Part shown: positions 33,961-42,767 of the stretch, one piece after another
How positions within the stretch are numbered: the stretch's first letter is position 1
How the letters are laid out: each line of letters starts with the position of its first letter
Source of the DNA: Thiofaba sp039822285
Lineage (GTDB): Bacteria > Pseudomonadota > Gammaproteobacteria > Halothiobacillales > Halothiobacillaceae
Assembly (NCBI RefSeq): GCF_039822285.1
Contig: NZ_JBAJEY010000001.1
Location: 186,001 to 250,000 of the forward strand
Length of the DNA: 64,000 nucleotides
Direction of reading: 5' to 3'
Notes under the pieces: generated by a model
What the model was told of the DNA's origin: nothing
Seen by the model: only the letters and a program-made list of their open reading frames with translations
Databases searched by the model: none
Position numbers and translations under genes: made by a program

Positions 33961-34866
33961 GCGTGCGGCCAACCCTCCCAGCGCGCTGTCGATGTCATCG
34001 ATCATGGCCCGCAGGGTCATGTTCTGTAGCGCAAGGGTCTGATCCATGCGCGCCATGGCGTCGTCATCGTCCGCCTGCTCGAGCGGTTCGAGCAGCACAT
34101 CGGTGGGTTTGAGGCTGCGCAGCACGCCTGCGGCATCCAGCACGAAGCTCATCCGGTCGCGCCACACCAGGCCCAGGCGGGTCACCTTCTTGCCCGAGGC
34201 CAGGTGGACCTTGACCTCCTCCGCGGTGAGATCGTGCTTGCGCAGGGTGGCGGTGCCACCTTCTTCCTCCTGAGCGGTGAGGACGCAGGTCTGGTCCAGT
34301 TCAAAGCCCTCGGGAAGCTGGCGGGTGGCGAGCCAACGGGTCATGGTTGCGCCCCAGTCTTCCTGGGTGCGCCAAGGGGCGACGGGGAGGGTGCCGGTGG
34401 CCTGACGGAGGGCGCCGAGCAGGGCCTCGGCCTGCTTACTGGCCGCACTGTCCACCATTACCCAGCCGCGCTCGGCGTCGATGCTTGCGAACATGCGGCG
34501 ACGGCGCGGAATCAGGCGCGGCAGCAGGGCGTGCTCGATCCCTTCGCGCATCTCCTTCTTCTCGCGCGATCCCGGGGCATGGCCCTCCCGGGCCTCGTAT
34601 TCCAGCACCTTCTCGGCCAGCTGCTCGCGCACAAAGCCCCCCGGCAGGCGCTTCTCTTCGCTCACCCAGCGCACCGTCCACACGCCCTCTGCGGCATGCA
34701 CGAAGGCCTGCGCCTTGGGCCCGAGCACCGGCTCGAAACCGTGGCTGGCAAGCTCCAGGGGGCCGCAGGGACGGAATGGGTGATGGCCGAGTGCGGCCTC
34801 CAGGTCATCGAGCCCGAAGGGCAGGGGGGCGGTCAGGGGGTAGAGACTCAGGGCGCGGAACCACAT
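33955..34866 (-). CDS. rdgC: Recombination-associated protein RdgC
   Basis: A 303-residue protein with the RdgC start MWFRALSLYPLTAPLPF and conserved blocks LEAALGHHPFRPCG, EKRLPGGFVREQL and LGLVWRDRMSFVLD. Length equals E. coli RdgC (303). It forms a DNA-encircling dimer that limits RecA filament formation at replication forks. ATG 34866 is chosen since homologues begin at MWF; the frame extends ten codons further upstream. It is convergent with the hydrolase gene and divergent from pepN. Confidence 0.93.
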   Translation of the reverse strand: MWFRALSLYPLTAPLPFGLDDLEAALGHHPFRPCGPLELASHGFEPVLGPKAQAFVHAAEGVWTVRWVSEEKRLPGGFVREQLAEKVLEYEAREGHAPGSREKKEMREGIEHALLPRLIPRRRRMFASIDAERGWVMVDSAASKQAEALLGALRQATGTLPVAPWRTQEDWGATMTRWLATRQLPEGFELDQTCVLTAQEEEGGTATLRKHDLTAEEVKVHLASGKKVTRLGLVWRDRMSFVLDAAGVLRSLKPTDVLLEPLEQADDDDAMARMDQTLALQNMTLRAMIDDIDSALGGLAARS

Positions 34867-34934
34867 GGCGGCATCGTCGTTGCATGGCGGGGCCAAGGAT
34901 TATCCGGGCGCCGAACGCGCGGGGCAAACACGGT

Positions 34935-34940
34935 TATACT
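34935..34940 (+). promoter_or_regulatory. Candidate -10 element for pepN
   Basis: TATACT, one base from the consensus, lies 39 bp before the pepN start in the gap between rdgC and pepN. The -35 region is GC-rich and unconvincing. Confidence 0.42.
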
Positions 34941-34979
34941 GCCGCATCCGTTTGTCACGAAGAGCCCGGCCCGCGTCCC

Positions 34980-37586
34980 ATGAGCACTGACGATCGCACC
35001 ATCCGCCTCGCCGATTACCGTCCGCCCGCCTGGCGCATGCCCCGCATCGAGCTGACCTTCGAGCTCGATCCCGAGAGCACCCTCGTCCACGGCCAGCTGC
35101 ACCTCGAGCGTGCCGACGGGGGGCAGGGGCCGCTGGTGCTCGATGGTGAGGCGCTGGAGCTGGTGCGCATCGCCATCGACGATGCGCCGCTCAGCCCCGA
35201 TGCCTATGCCCTGACGGAGGCGGGGGGGCTCGTGATTCATCAGCCGCCCGAGCGCTTGACCCTCTCCATCACCACGCGCATCCGCCCCTCCGCCAATACC
35301 AGTTGCATGGGGCTGTATCTCTCCAACGGCATCTTCACCACCCAGTGCGAGCCGGAGGGCTTCCGCCGGATCATGTACAGCCTGGACCGGCCGGATGTGC
35401 TGTCGATCTACACCACGCATGTGGTGGCCGATCCCGCCCGTTACCCGGTGCTGCTCTCCAACGGCAACCTTGTCGGTGAGACGCTGCTGGCAGATGGGCG
35501 CAAGCAGGCCACCTGGCACGACCCCTTCCCCAAGCCGACCTACCTCTACGCCCTGGTGGCGGGGGATCTCGGCGTGCTGCGTGATCGCTTCGTCACTATG
35601 AGCGGGCGCGAGGTGGCGCTGGAGATCTATGCCGAGCACCACAACGTGGACAAACTCGGCCACGCCATGCAGTCGCTCATCAAGGCGATGACGTGGGACG
35701 AGGAAACCTACGGCCGCGAGTATGACCTCGAGCGCTACATGATCGTCGCGGTGGAGGACTTCAACGCCGGGGCGATGGAGAACAAGGGGCTCAACATCTT
35801 CAACGCCAAGTACGTGCTGGCGCGCCCGGAGGTGGCCACCGACAGCGATTATGAGGCGATCGAGAGCGTCATCGCCCACGAATACTTCCACAACTGGTCC
35901 GGCAACCGGGTGACCTGCCGCGACTGGTTCCAGCTCTCGCTCAAGGAAGGCTTCACCGTCTTCCGCGATCAGGAATTCTCCGCCGACATGGGCGCGCGCG
36001 CCTGCCGGCGGATCGAGGATGTCAATGTGCTGCGCACCTGGCAGTTCGCCGAGGATGCCGGCCCCCTGGCGCACCCGGTGCAGCCGCCGGAATACCAGGC
36101 GATCGATAACTTCTACACCACCACGGTCTACAACAAGGGCGCGGAGGTGGTGCGCATGCTCAAGAACCTGCTCGGCTGGCCGACCTTCCGCAAGGGCAGC
36201 GACCTGTACTTTGCCCGCCACGACGGCCAGGCCGTCACCATCGAAGACTTCGTCAAGGCCATGGAAGACGCCTCCGGGCGCGACCTGAGTCAATTCCGCC
36301 GTTGGTATGTGCAGGCCGGCACCCCACGTGTCACTGCAAGCGGGGCGTATGACGCCGAAGCCCAGCGCTATACCCTGACCCTGCGCCAACATACCCCCCC
36401 CACACCCGGCCAGCCGGAAAAGGCGCCCTTCGTCATCCCCATCGACATGGCCCTGCTTGACCGCGAGGGAAAACAACTCGCCGAGGGCGTGCTCGAACTC
36501 ACCGCGGCGGAGCAACACTTCGTCTTCGAGGGGATGCCTGAGCGCCCCGTGCCCTCCCTGCTGCGCGGATTCTCCGCCCCGGTGCGCATCGACTTCCCCT
36601 ACACGGCGGAGGAGCTTGCCTTCCTCATGGCGCGGGACGACGACGACTTCAACCGCTGGGAGGCCGCCCAGCGCCTGATGACCCGCGTGCTGCTTGGCCT
36701 CATCGACGATGTGCAGGCCGAGCGCGAGCTCGTCCTCGATCCCAAACTGAGCACCGCCTGGGGCCATGCGCTGCATGACGCCAAGCTCGATGCACGGATG
36801 AAGGCCGACCTGTTGACCCTGCCCTCCGAGGCCTGGTTGGCCGACCAGTGCGAGGTGGTGGACCCGCACGCCATCCACACGGCGCGTGAATTCCTCCGTC
36901 GCGCCCTGGCGGAGGCCTGGGAGGATAGCCTGCTCGCCGTGTACCACACCCAGCAGGAGCCAGGCGCCTACGAGCCCACCCCGGAAGCCATCGGCCGCCG
37001 ACGTTTGAAGAACTTCTGCCTGAACATGCTGATGGCGCTGGATCATGACACGCACCATGCGCTGGCCACCCATCAATTCCGCGTGGGGCACAACATGACC
37101 GATGTCCTCGCAGCCCTGCAGAGCATCGCGCACAGCGCTTGCGCTGAACGCAGCTCGGTGCTCGCAGCCTTCGAGGCCCGTTGGGCCCATGAATCGCTTG
37201 TGATGGACAAGTGGTTCAGCATCCAGGCCACCAGCCCCCTGCCGGGTACGCTGGACGAGGTGAAGCGTCTGATGGGGCACCGTGCCTTCCACCTGGCCAA
37301 CCCGAACAAGGCTCGGGCCCTGATCGGCAGCTTCGCCCGCGCCAACCCGGTCGCTTTCCACGCCCCGGACGGCTCGGGCTACCGCTTCGTGGCCGAGCAG
37401 GTGCTGAAGCTGGATGCCCTCAACGCCCAGGTCTCCGCGCGCATGGCGGGGGCCTTCCAGCAGTGGCGGCGTTTCGATCCCCAGCGTCGCGGCTTGATGC
37501 GTGATGCCCTGCGGTTCCTCGCTGCGCAGTCGATCTCGGTCGAACTGCGCGAGGTGGTGGAGAAAAGCCTCGCTGAGGACGCCTAA
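34980..37586 (+). CDS. pepN: Aminopeptidase N
   Basis: An 868-residue M1 metallopeptidase. The exopeptidase motif GAMENKG is at 264-270, zinc-binding HEYFH at 300-304 with the catalytic E301, and the third zinc ligand E323 in LKEGFTVF. The C-terminal helical DUF3458 domains complete the E. coli PepN layout (870 residues). It releases N-terminal residues from peptides in the cytoplasm. ATG 34980 is the family start. accA follows after 64 bp on the same strand. Confidence 0.95.
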   Translation: MSTDDRTIRLADYRPPAWRMPRIELTFELDPESTLVHGQLHLERADGGQGPLVLDGEALELVRIAIDDAPLSPDAYALTEAGGLVIHQPPERLTLSITTRIRPSANTSCMGLYLSNGIFTTQCEPEGFRRIMYSLDRPDVLSIYTTHVVADPARYPVLLSNGNLVGETLLADGRKQATWHDPFPKPTYLYALVAGDLGVLRDRFVTMSGREVALEIYAEHHNVDKLGHAMQSLIKAMTWDEETYGREYDLERYMIVAVEDFNAGAMENKGLNIFNAKYVLARPEVATDSDYEAIESVIAHEYFHNWSGNRVTCRDWFQLSLKEGFTVFRDQEFSADMGARACRRIEDVNVLRTWQFAEDAGPLAHPVQPPEYQAIDNFYTTTVYNKGAEVVRMLKNLLGWPTFRKGSDLYFARHDGQAVTIEDFVKAMEDASGRDLSQFRRWYVQAGTPRVTASGAYDAEAQRYTLTLRQHTPPTPGQPEKAPFVIPIDMALLDREGKQLAEGVLELTAAEQHFVFEGMPERPVPSLLRGFSAPVRIDFPYTAEELAFLMARDDDDFNRWEAAQRLMTRVLLGLIDDVQAERELVLDPKLSTAWGHALHDAKLDARMKADLLTLPSEAWLADQCEVVDPHAIHTAREFLRRALAEAWEDSLLAVYHTQQEPGAYEPTPEAIGRRRLKNFCLNMLMALDHDTHHALATHQFRVGHNMTDVLAALQSIAHSACAERSSVLAAFEARWAHESLVMDKWFSIQATSPLPGTLDEVKRLMGHRAFHLANPNKARALIGSFARANPVAFHAPDGSGYRFVAEQVLKLDALNAQVSARMAGAFQQWRRFDPQRRGLMRDALRFLAAQSISVELREVVEKSLAEDA

Positions 37587-37650
37587 CCCGCATGTGGTGC
37601 TGGTCTGCTAACATTCAGCTTTCACGCGATCCCTTTGAAGCTCTGCGCGC

Positions 37651-38613
37651 ATGAACCCGAACTATCTCGATTTTGAACAGCCCATTGCCGAACTCGAGGC
37701 GAAGATCAACGAACTGCGGCTGATGGGCAACGACAGCAACCTCAATCTCGGCGATGAGGTCGAGCGTCTGCGCGCCAAGGCGGATCAGCTGACCCGCTCC
37801 ATCTTCAGCAAACTCACCCCCTGGCAGGTGTCGCAGATGGCGCGCCACCCGCAGCGCCCCTACACCCTGGATTACGTCAAACACCTGTTCACCGACTTCG
37901 TCGAAATGCATGGTGATCGGGCGTTTGCCGACGATGCCGCGATCGTGGGTGGACTGGCGCGCTTCGAGGGCCGTCCGGTGATGATCATCGGCCATCAAAA
38001 GGGGAGGGACGTGAAGGAGCGCGCCCGCCGCAATTTCGGCATGCCGCGCCCGGAGGGCTACCGCAAGGCCAAGCGCCTGATGGAGACCGCCGCGCGCTTC
38101 GGCCTGCCGGTGTTGACCTTCATTGACACCCCCGGGGCCTATCCTGGCATCGACGCCGAGGAACGCGGCCAGAGCGAGGCCATCGCCCGCAACCTGTTCG
38201 TCATGGCCGACCTGCCGACCCCCATCGTCTGCACCGTGATCGGGGAGGGCGGCTCGGGTGGGGCGCTCGCCATCGGCGTGGGCGACCACCTGATGATGCT
38301 CCAGTACAGCACCTATTCGGTCATTTCCCCCGAGGGTTGCGCGGCCATCCTGTGGAAGGATGCGGCCAAGGCCCCGGAGGCCGCCGAGGCCCTCGGGATT
38401 ACCGCACCGCGGCTCAAGGAACTGGGACTGATCGATGAGATCATCGAGGAACCCGCTGGGGGCGCCCACCGCGATGTGCCGTTGCACATGGCCAACGTCA
38501 AACAGGCCCTGCTGCGTGCCCTCGACCAGGTCAGTGCCATGCCGATCGACCGGCTGCTCGAGCGCCGTTACCAGCGCCTTATGAGCCACGGCCACTATCT
38601 GGACAAGGCCTAA
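37651..38613 (+). CDS. accA: Acetyl-CoA carboxylase carboxyltransferase subunit alpha
   Basis: A 320-residue crotonase-fold subunit (E. coli 319). It starts MNPNYLDFEQPIAELEAKI, then has LDYVKHLFTDFVEMHGDR, FIDTPGAYPGIDAEERGQSEAIA and GEGGSGGALAI, whose backbone amides form the oxyanion holes. With AccD it moves the carboxyl group from biotin to acetyl-CoA, giving malonyl-CoA for fatty-acid and polyene synthesis. tilS follows after 41 bp, the common accA-tilS order. Confidence 0.96.
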   Translation: MNPNYLDFEQPIAELEAKINELRLMGNDSNLNLGDEVERLRAKADQLTRSIFSKLTPWQVSQMARHPQRPYTLDYVKHLFTDFVEMHGDRAFADDAAIVGGLARFEGRPVMIIGHQKGRDVKERARRNFGMPRPEGYRKAKRLMETAARFGLPVLTFIDTPGAYPGIDAEERGQSEAIARNLFVMADLPTPIVCTVIGEGGSGGALAIGVGDHLMMLQYSTYSVISPEGCAAILWKDAAKAPEAAEALGITAPRLKELGLIDEIIEEPAGGAHRDVPLHMANVKQALLRALDQVSAMPIDRLLERRYQRLMSHGHYLDKA

Positions 38614-38654
38614 ATCCTCCGCCGGCGCGCCGCAGGCCCGACACGGCTAGGGGC

Positions 38655-40001
38655 ATGAACGAGCACGATCCGAGCCTGATCGAGGCCGTTCGCCGTCATA
38701 TCCCTGCTCATCTACGCCATCGACCCCTGCTCGTCGCCTTCAGCGGGGGTCTGGATTCCTCCGTCCTGCTCCATGTGTTGTCCCGCCTGCGCGAGACGGG
38801 CGACCTCGCCGCGCTCAGCGCCGTGCATGTTCATCACGGCCTTCAGACTCAGGCGGATCGTTGGGCTGAACATGCGCAAGAGACCTGTCGGACGCTTGGC
38901 ATCCCGCTCATCGTCGAACGGATTCAGGTCGCACCGACGGGGGAGGGGATCGAGTCCGCCGCCCGCAAGGCGCGTTATGCCGCCCTGGCCAGGCACCTCG
39001 AGCCGGGCGGGGGGCTGGTGACCGCGCATCATCGGGATGACCAGGCCGAAACCTTCCTGCTCCAGCTCATGCGTGGGGCAGGGGTGCGGGGGCTGGCCTC
39101 CATGCCGGTCATGGCCCCTTTGGCAGGCGGCTGGCATCTGCGGCCGCTGCTCGACATCGGGCGCGAAACCTTGCATGCCTATGCCTTGGCGCACGGTCTG
39201 CATTGGATCGAAGATCCCAGCAACGCCGATCCGCGCCATGCCCGCAACCTCGTGCGTCACCATATCTTCCCGGTTTTGCATACCCACTGGCCCAAGGCCG
39301 AAGCGACGCTGGCCCGGGCCGCGCGCCGCATGGCCGTCACCGAGGAACTGCTCGGAGACCTTGGGCGCCTCGACCTTGAGGCTGCCCGCAGTGATCAGGT
39401 GGACCGGCTCGATGCCATGGAGCTTGCCCGACTGCCGGATCAGCGCCTGTTCAACGCCGTGCGCACCTGGCTGATCGAACTCGGCCTGTCGTTGCCTCCC
39501 GAGCCCCGTCTTGCCGAGATCCGGCGCATGCTGGATGCCCGGGCGGACGCCTTGCCCGTGATCCGCTGGCCGGGAGGCGAGCTACGGCGCTGGCGGGAAG
39601 GACTTTATGCCCTGCGTAAACGGGCAAGGCCTCTCGACCCTACGTTTACGCGGATTTTGCACCCAGACACCGTCATGGATTGCCCGGAGCTTGGCTGGCG
39701 CGTGATTCCGCACAAGACCATGGGCTCGGGTCTGCGTCTTGCGTCCGTGCCGAGCGAGGGCCTGGTCATGCGTCTGCGCCGGGGCGGTGAAAAGATACGT
39801 GTCGCCGGGCAGACGCATCATCATCAAAGCCTGAAAAACCTCTTTCAGGCCTCATCCATCCCGCCATGGGAAAGAGAGCGTTTGCCGTTGTTTTTTATTG
39901 GCGACCAACTCGTCCAGGTTGGGGCGTCGTGGATCGATGCCACGCATGCTGCGGGTCCAAACGAGGCGGGCTTGCACATCGTGCTGGAAAGGCTCCCGTG
40001 A
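38655..40001 (+). CDS. tilS: tRNA(Ile)-lysidine synthase
   Basis: A 448-residue PP-loop enzyme. The ATP-binding loop AFSGGLDSSVLLHVL is at residues 28-42. HHRDDQAETFLLQLMRGAGVRG is the N-type ATPase block specific to TilS, and IEDPSNADPRHARNLVRH follows. The C-terminal domain ends with LPLFFIGDQLVQVGASW, contacting the tRNA acceptor arm. It converts C34 of the CAU anticodon to lysidine so that tRNA-Ile2 reads AUA. It is essential and follows accA. Confidence 0.95.
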   Translation: MNEHDPSLIEAVRRHIPAHLRHRPLLVAFSGGLDSSVLLHVLSRLRETGDLAALSAVHVHHGLQTQADRWAEHAQETCRTLGIPLIVERIQVAPTGEGIESAARKARYAALARHLEPGGGLVTAHHRDDQAETFLLQLMRGAGVRGLASMPVMAPLAGGWHLRPLLDIGRETLHAYALAHGLHWIEDPSNADPRHARNLVRHHIFPVLHTHWPKAEATLARAARRMAVTEELLGDLGRLDLEAARSDQVDRLDAMELARLPDQRLFNAVRTWLIELGLSLPPEPRLAEIRRMLDARADALPVIRWPGGELRRWREGLYALRKRARPLDPTFTRILHPDTVMDCPELGWRVIPHKTMGSGLRLASVPSEGLVMRLRRGGEKIRVAGQTHHHQSLKNLFQASSIPPWERERLPLFFIGDQLVQVGASWIDATHAAGPNEAGLHIVLERLP

Positions 40002-40041
40002 GCCGCGCTGACGTATCACCATAAACCATCCTAGTAATGAC

Positions 40042-40059
40042 ACATAATGTATATTATGT
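40042..40059. repeat. AT-rich palindrome in the tilS-pnp convergent gap
   Basis: ACATAAT (40042-40048) and ATTATGT (40053-40059) are exact complements around GTAT. This is by far the most AT-rich spot in the neighbourhood and lies in a 175-bp gap between convergent genes, so it is not an obvious operator for either. It could be a regulator site, a promoter for a short transcript or a terminator-like hairpin for tilS. Confidence 0.6.
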
Positions 40060-40131
40060 AAAATACTATGCGTTGAATAAGGCAAGGACAGTCATTCATG
40101 CATTCGTCCTCCATAGCCCCCTTTCATGACA

Positions 40132-40152
40132 ACGCCCCGTCTTGCGGGGCGT
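40132..40152 (-). terminator. Probable terminator hairpin of pnp
   Basis: ACGCCCCG (40132-40139) and CGGGGCGT (40145-40152) form a perfect 8-bp stem with a 5-base loop, 25 bp after the pnp stop on the minus strand. A second hairpin (GGGCTC 40167-40172 with GAGCCC 40180-40185) spans the stop codon itself. Neither has a long T-run, so termination strength is uncertain. Confidence 0.5.
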
Positions 40153-40176
40153 CGTCGTCTCAGCTAGGGCTCGATC

Positions 40177-42258
40177 TCAGAGCCCACGCATGGAGAGCTT
40201 CATCTTGCCCTGCTTGTCGAGCTCCAGCACTTTGACTTTGATGGTCTGGCCTTCCTGCAGGAAGTCGGTGACCTTCTCGACGCGCTGGTCGGCAATCTGG
40301 GAGATGTGCAACAGACCGTCCTTGCCCGGGAGGATGTTCACGAAGGCGCCGAATTCGACGATCTTGACGACCTTGCCCTCGTAAATACGCCCGACTTCGA
40401 CATCCGCTGTGATGAGCTCGATCCGGCGACGCGCCTCGTCGGCAGCCTCCTTGCTGGTGGCAGCGATGGTGATGGTGCCATCGTCGCTGATGTCGATATT
40501 GGTGCCGGTCTCCTTGGTCAGGGCCTGGATGGTCGCCCCACCCTTGCCGATCACTTCGCGGATCTTGTCCGGATTGATGCGGAAGGTGGTGAAGCGCGGG
40601 GCATGTTCGGAGACGTCCTCGCGCGCCTTGGAGAGGCCGGCATTCATGATGCCCAGGATGTGCAGCCGCCCTTCCCTCGCCTGCTTGAGGGCGACATCCA
40701 TGATCTCGCGGGTGATGCCGTTGATCTTGATATCCATTTGCAGGGCGGTAACACCCTGCTCGGTGCCCGCAACCTTGAAGTCCATGTCGCCGAGGTGATC
40801 CTCATCTCCGAGGATGTCGGACAGTACGGCGAACTTGTCACCCTCCTTGATCAGGCCCATGGCAATGCCGGCCACCGGGGCCTTGAGCGGCACGCCGGCG
40901 TCCATCAGGGCCAGGGAGGAGCCGCACACGGTGGCCATGGAGCTGGAACCGTTCGACTCGGTGATCTCCGAGACCACGCGGATGACGTATGGGAATTGCT
41001 CCTGGCTTGGCAGTACGGCGCTGACGCCGCGCTTGGCGAGGTTGCCGTGGCCGATCTCGCGGCGCTTGGGCGCGCCGAAGCGACCGGTCTCGCCCACGGA
41101 GAACGGCGGGAAGTTGTAATGCAGCATGAACGGCTCTTTGCGCTCGCCCTCGATCGCGTCGATCAGCTGGGCATCGCGTGCGGTGCCGAGGGTGGCGACC
41201 ACCAGGGCCTGGGTCTCACCGCGGGTAAACAGGGCGGAGCCATGCACACGCGGGAGGATGCCGGTTTTCACCGTGATCGGACGGATGCCCTTGGTATCGC
41301 GGCCGTCGATGCGTGCCTCGCCGTTGATGATGCGGGTACGGACGATCTCGGACTCCAGGGCAAACAGGATGTCACCGACCGTCTGGGCATCGCTGCGCGG
41401 AGTCTCGCCGCTGCAGAAATGCTCGATGGCCGCAGCGCGGATCTCACCGGTGCGGGCATAGCGCTGCTGCTTGACAGTGATGCGGTAGGCCTCGGCCAGA
41501 TCTTTTTCGGCAAAGGCGCGGATCTCGGCACGCAGGGCCTCGTCCCGCGCCGGCGGCTGCCAGTCCCAGGGCTCGGCGCCCGCTTCGCGGGCGAAGTCGC
41601 TGATCGCCTGGATGGCGGTCTGCATCTGCTCGTGGCCGAAGACCACCGCACCGAGCATGACGTCCTCGGGCAGCTCCTGCGCCTCGGACTCCACCATCAG
41701 CACCGCCTCGCGGGTGCCAGCGACGACGAGGTCGAGCTTGGAGGTGGTCAAAGCATGGCGGCCCGGGTTGATGATGTATTCGCCGTTCTCGTAGCCCACC
41801 CGGATGGCGCCGATCGGCCCCTGGAAGGGCACACCGGACAGGGCAAGGGCCGCCGAGGCCCCGAGCATGGCGGGGATGTCCGCCGGCATGTCCGGGTCGT
41901 TGGCATGCACCACCGCGATGATCTGGACTTCGTTGTAGAAGCCTTCCGGGAACAGCGGACGCAGGGGGCGGTCGATCAGGCGTGCGGTCAGGATCTCGTG
42001 CTCGGCCGGCTGGCCCTCGCGCTTCTTGAAGCCGCCGGGGATGCGGCCGGTGGCATAGTAGCGTTCCTGGTAGTCGACGGTGAGGGGGAAGAAATCCTGC
42101 CCGGGGCGCGCCTCTTTCTCTGCCACCACCGTGACGAGGACGACGGTGTCGCCCATGCGGACCATGACGGCACCGCTGGCCTGGCGGGCGATCTCGCCGG
42201 TTTCGAGCGTGACGGCATGGCCGCCGTACTGGAAGGTCTTGGTGGTGGGTTTGATCAC
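40177..42258 (-). CDS. pnp: Polyribonucleotide nucleotidyltransferase (PNPase)
   Basis: A 693-residue exoribonuclease with two RNase PH domains (about 10-225 and 305-530), a KH domain (IREVIGKGGATIQALTKETG near 562-581) and an S1 domain (GRIYEGKVVKIVEFGAFVNI near 620-639). It degrades RNA from the 3' end using phosphate and joins the RNA degradosome. The start is GTG 42258: AAGGGA lies 7 bp upstream and FQYGGHAVTLETG then aligns with the known N-terminus. The frame opens further up at 42303, but without a ribosome site. A structured leader separates it from rpsO. Confidence 0.95.
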   Translation of the reverse strand: MIKPTTKTFQYGGHAVTLETGEIARQASGAVMVRMGDTVVLVTVVAEKEARPGQDFFPLTVDYQERYYATGRIPGGFKKREGQPAEHEILTARLIDRPLRPLFPEGFYNEVQIIAVVHANDPDMPADIPAMLGASAALALSGVPFQGPIGAIRVGYENGEYIINPGRHALTTSKLDLVVAGTREAVLMVESEAQELPEDVMLGAVVFGHEQMQTAIQAISDFAREAGAEPWDWQPPARDEALRAEIRAFAEKDLAEAYRITVKQQRYARTGEIRAAAIEHFCSGETPRSDAQTVGDILFALESEIVRTRIINGEARIDGRDTKGIRPITVKTGILPRVHGSALFTRGETQALVVATLGTARDAQLIDAIEGERKEPFMLHYNFPPFSVGETGRFGAPKRREIGHGNLAKRGVSAVLPSQEQFPYVIRVVSEITESNGSSSMATVCGSSLALMDAGVPLKAPVAGIAMGLIKEGDKFAVLSDILGDEDHLGDMDFKVAGTEQGVTALQMDIKINGITREIMDVALKQAREGRLHILGIMNAGLSKAREDVSEHAPRFTTFRINPDKIREVIGKGGATIQALTKETGTNIDISDDGTITIAATSKEAADEARRRIELITADVEVGRIYEGKVVKIVEFGAFVNILPGKDGLLHISQIADQRVEKVTDFLQEGQTIKVKVLELDKQGKMKLSMRGL

Positions 42259-42293
42259 GATAGGTTCCCTTGCGTACGAATGTTCGGGCCTGA

Positions 42294-42404
42294 AGAGGAC
42301 CATCCTCTCCAGACCATAAATGTCATGAAGGCGCTGGACCTGCGCCCAACGCCTTCAGTGGGGAGGTTTCCCCTCCCCTCGCCTTCAATACCTGCGGTAT
42401 TGAA
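42294..42404 (-). promoter_or_regulatory. Structured pnp leader with four hairpins
   Basis: In the 164-bp gap between rpsO and pnp, transcript order on the minus strand is as follows: a 9-bp stem with 3-base loop (42384-42404, arms TTCAATACC and GGTATTGAA); a 7-bp GC stem (42360-42378); an 8-bp stem with a 16-base loop (42326-42357, arms TGAAGGCG and CGCCTTCA); and a 6-bp stem with a 3-base loop (42294-42308). None is followed by a T-run. In E. coli this region holds RNase III sites through which PNPase represses its own synthesis; the same use here is inference. Confidence 0.65.
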
Positions 42405-42422
42405 CGCATGCTTGTCTGCAAA

Positions 42423-42692
42423 TTACTTACGCAGACCCAGCTTGCCGATCAGCGCCTGGTAACGGTTGACGTCCTTGCGCTTGAGGTAGTCGAGCAGCTT
42501 GCGGCGCTGGTTGACCAGGCGGATCAGACCACGGCGGGAGTGGTTGTCCTGTTTGTGGGTGCCGAAGTGCTCGGTCAGTTGCTGAATGCGGCTGGTGATG
42601 AGGGCCACCTGAACTTCGGTGGAGCCGGTGTCTTTGCCGTCACGGCCGAATTCGGCAACGATCTTGGCTTTTTCTTCTGCGGTCATGGTCAT
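42423..42692 (-). CDS. rpsO: 30S ribosomal protein S15
   Basis: An 89-residue protein, the exact length of E. coli S15. The signature DTGSTEVQVALITSRIQQL is at residues 22-40, followed by HFGTHKQDNHSRRGL and the C-terminal LDYLKRKDVNRYQALIGKLGLRK region. It binds the central domain of 16S rRNA. ATG 42692 is preferred because GGAG lies about 8 bp upstream; an ATG two codons later is possible. In E. coli S15 represses its own translation by a pseudoknot; I did not establish one here. Confidence 0.96.
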   Translation of the reverse strand: MTMTAEEKAKIVAEFGRDGKDTGSTEVQVALITSRIQQLTEHFGTHKQDNHSRRGLIRLVNQRRKLLDYLKRKDVNRYQALIGKLGLRK

Positions 42693-42767
42693 GCTGTTTA
42701 CTCCAGGGTCAAAGTTGATGGAAACGCCCGTTCCGCAGATCACTCCGCGAAGGGGTTAAGACAACAC

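Noticed and set aside
40098..40235. A 45-codon plus-strand ORF with AAGGA 9 bp before ATG 40098
   Set aside because: The ribosome site is tempting, but two-fifths of the ORF is antisense to the pnp 3' end, the peptide has no recognisable feature and it covers the terminator hairpins.
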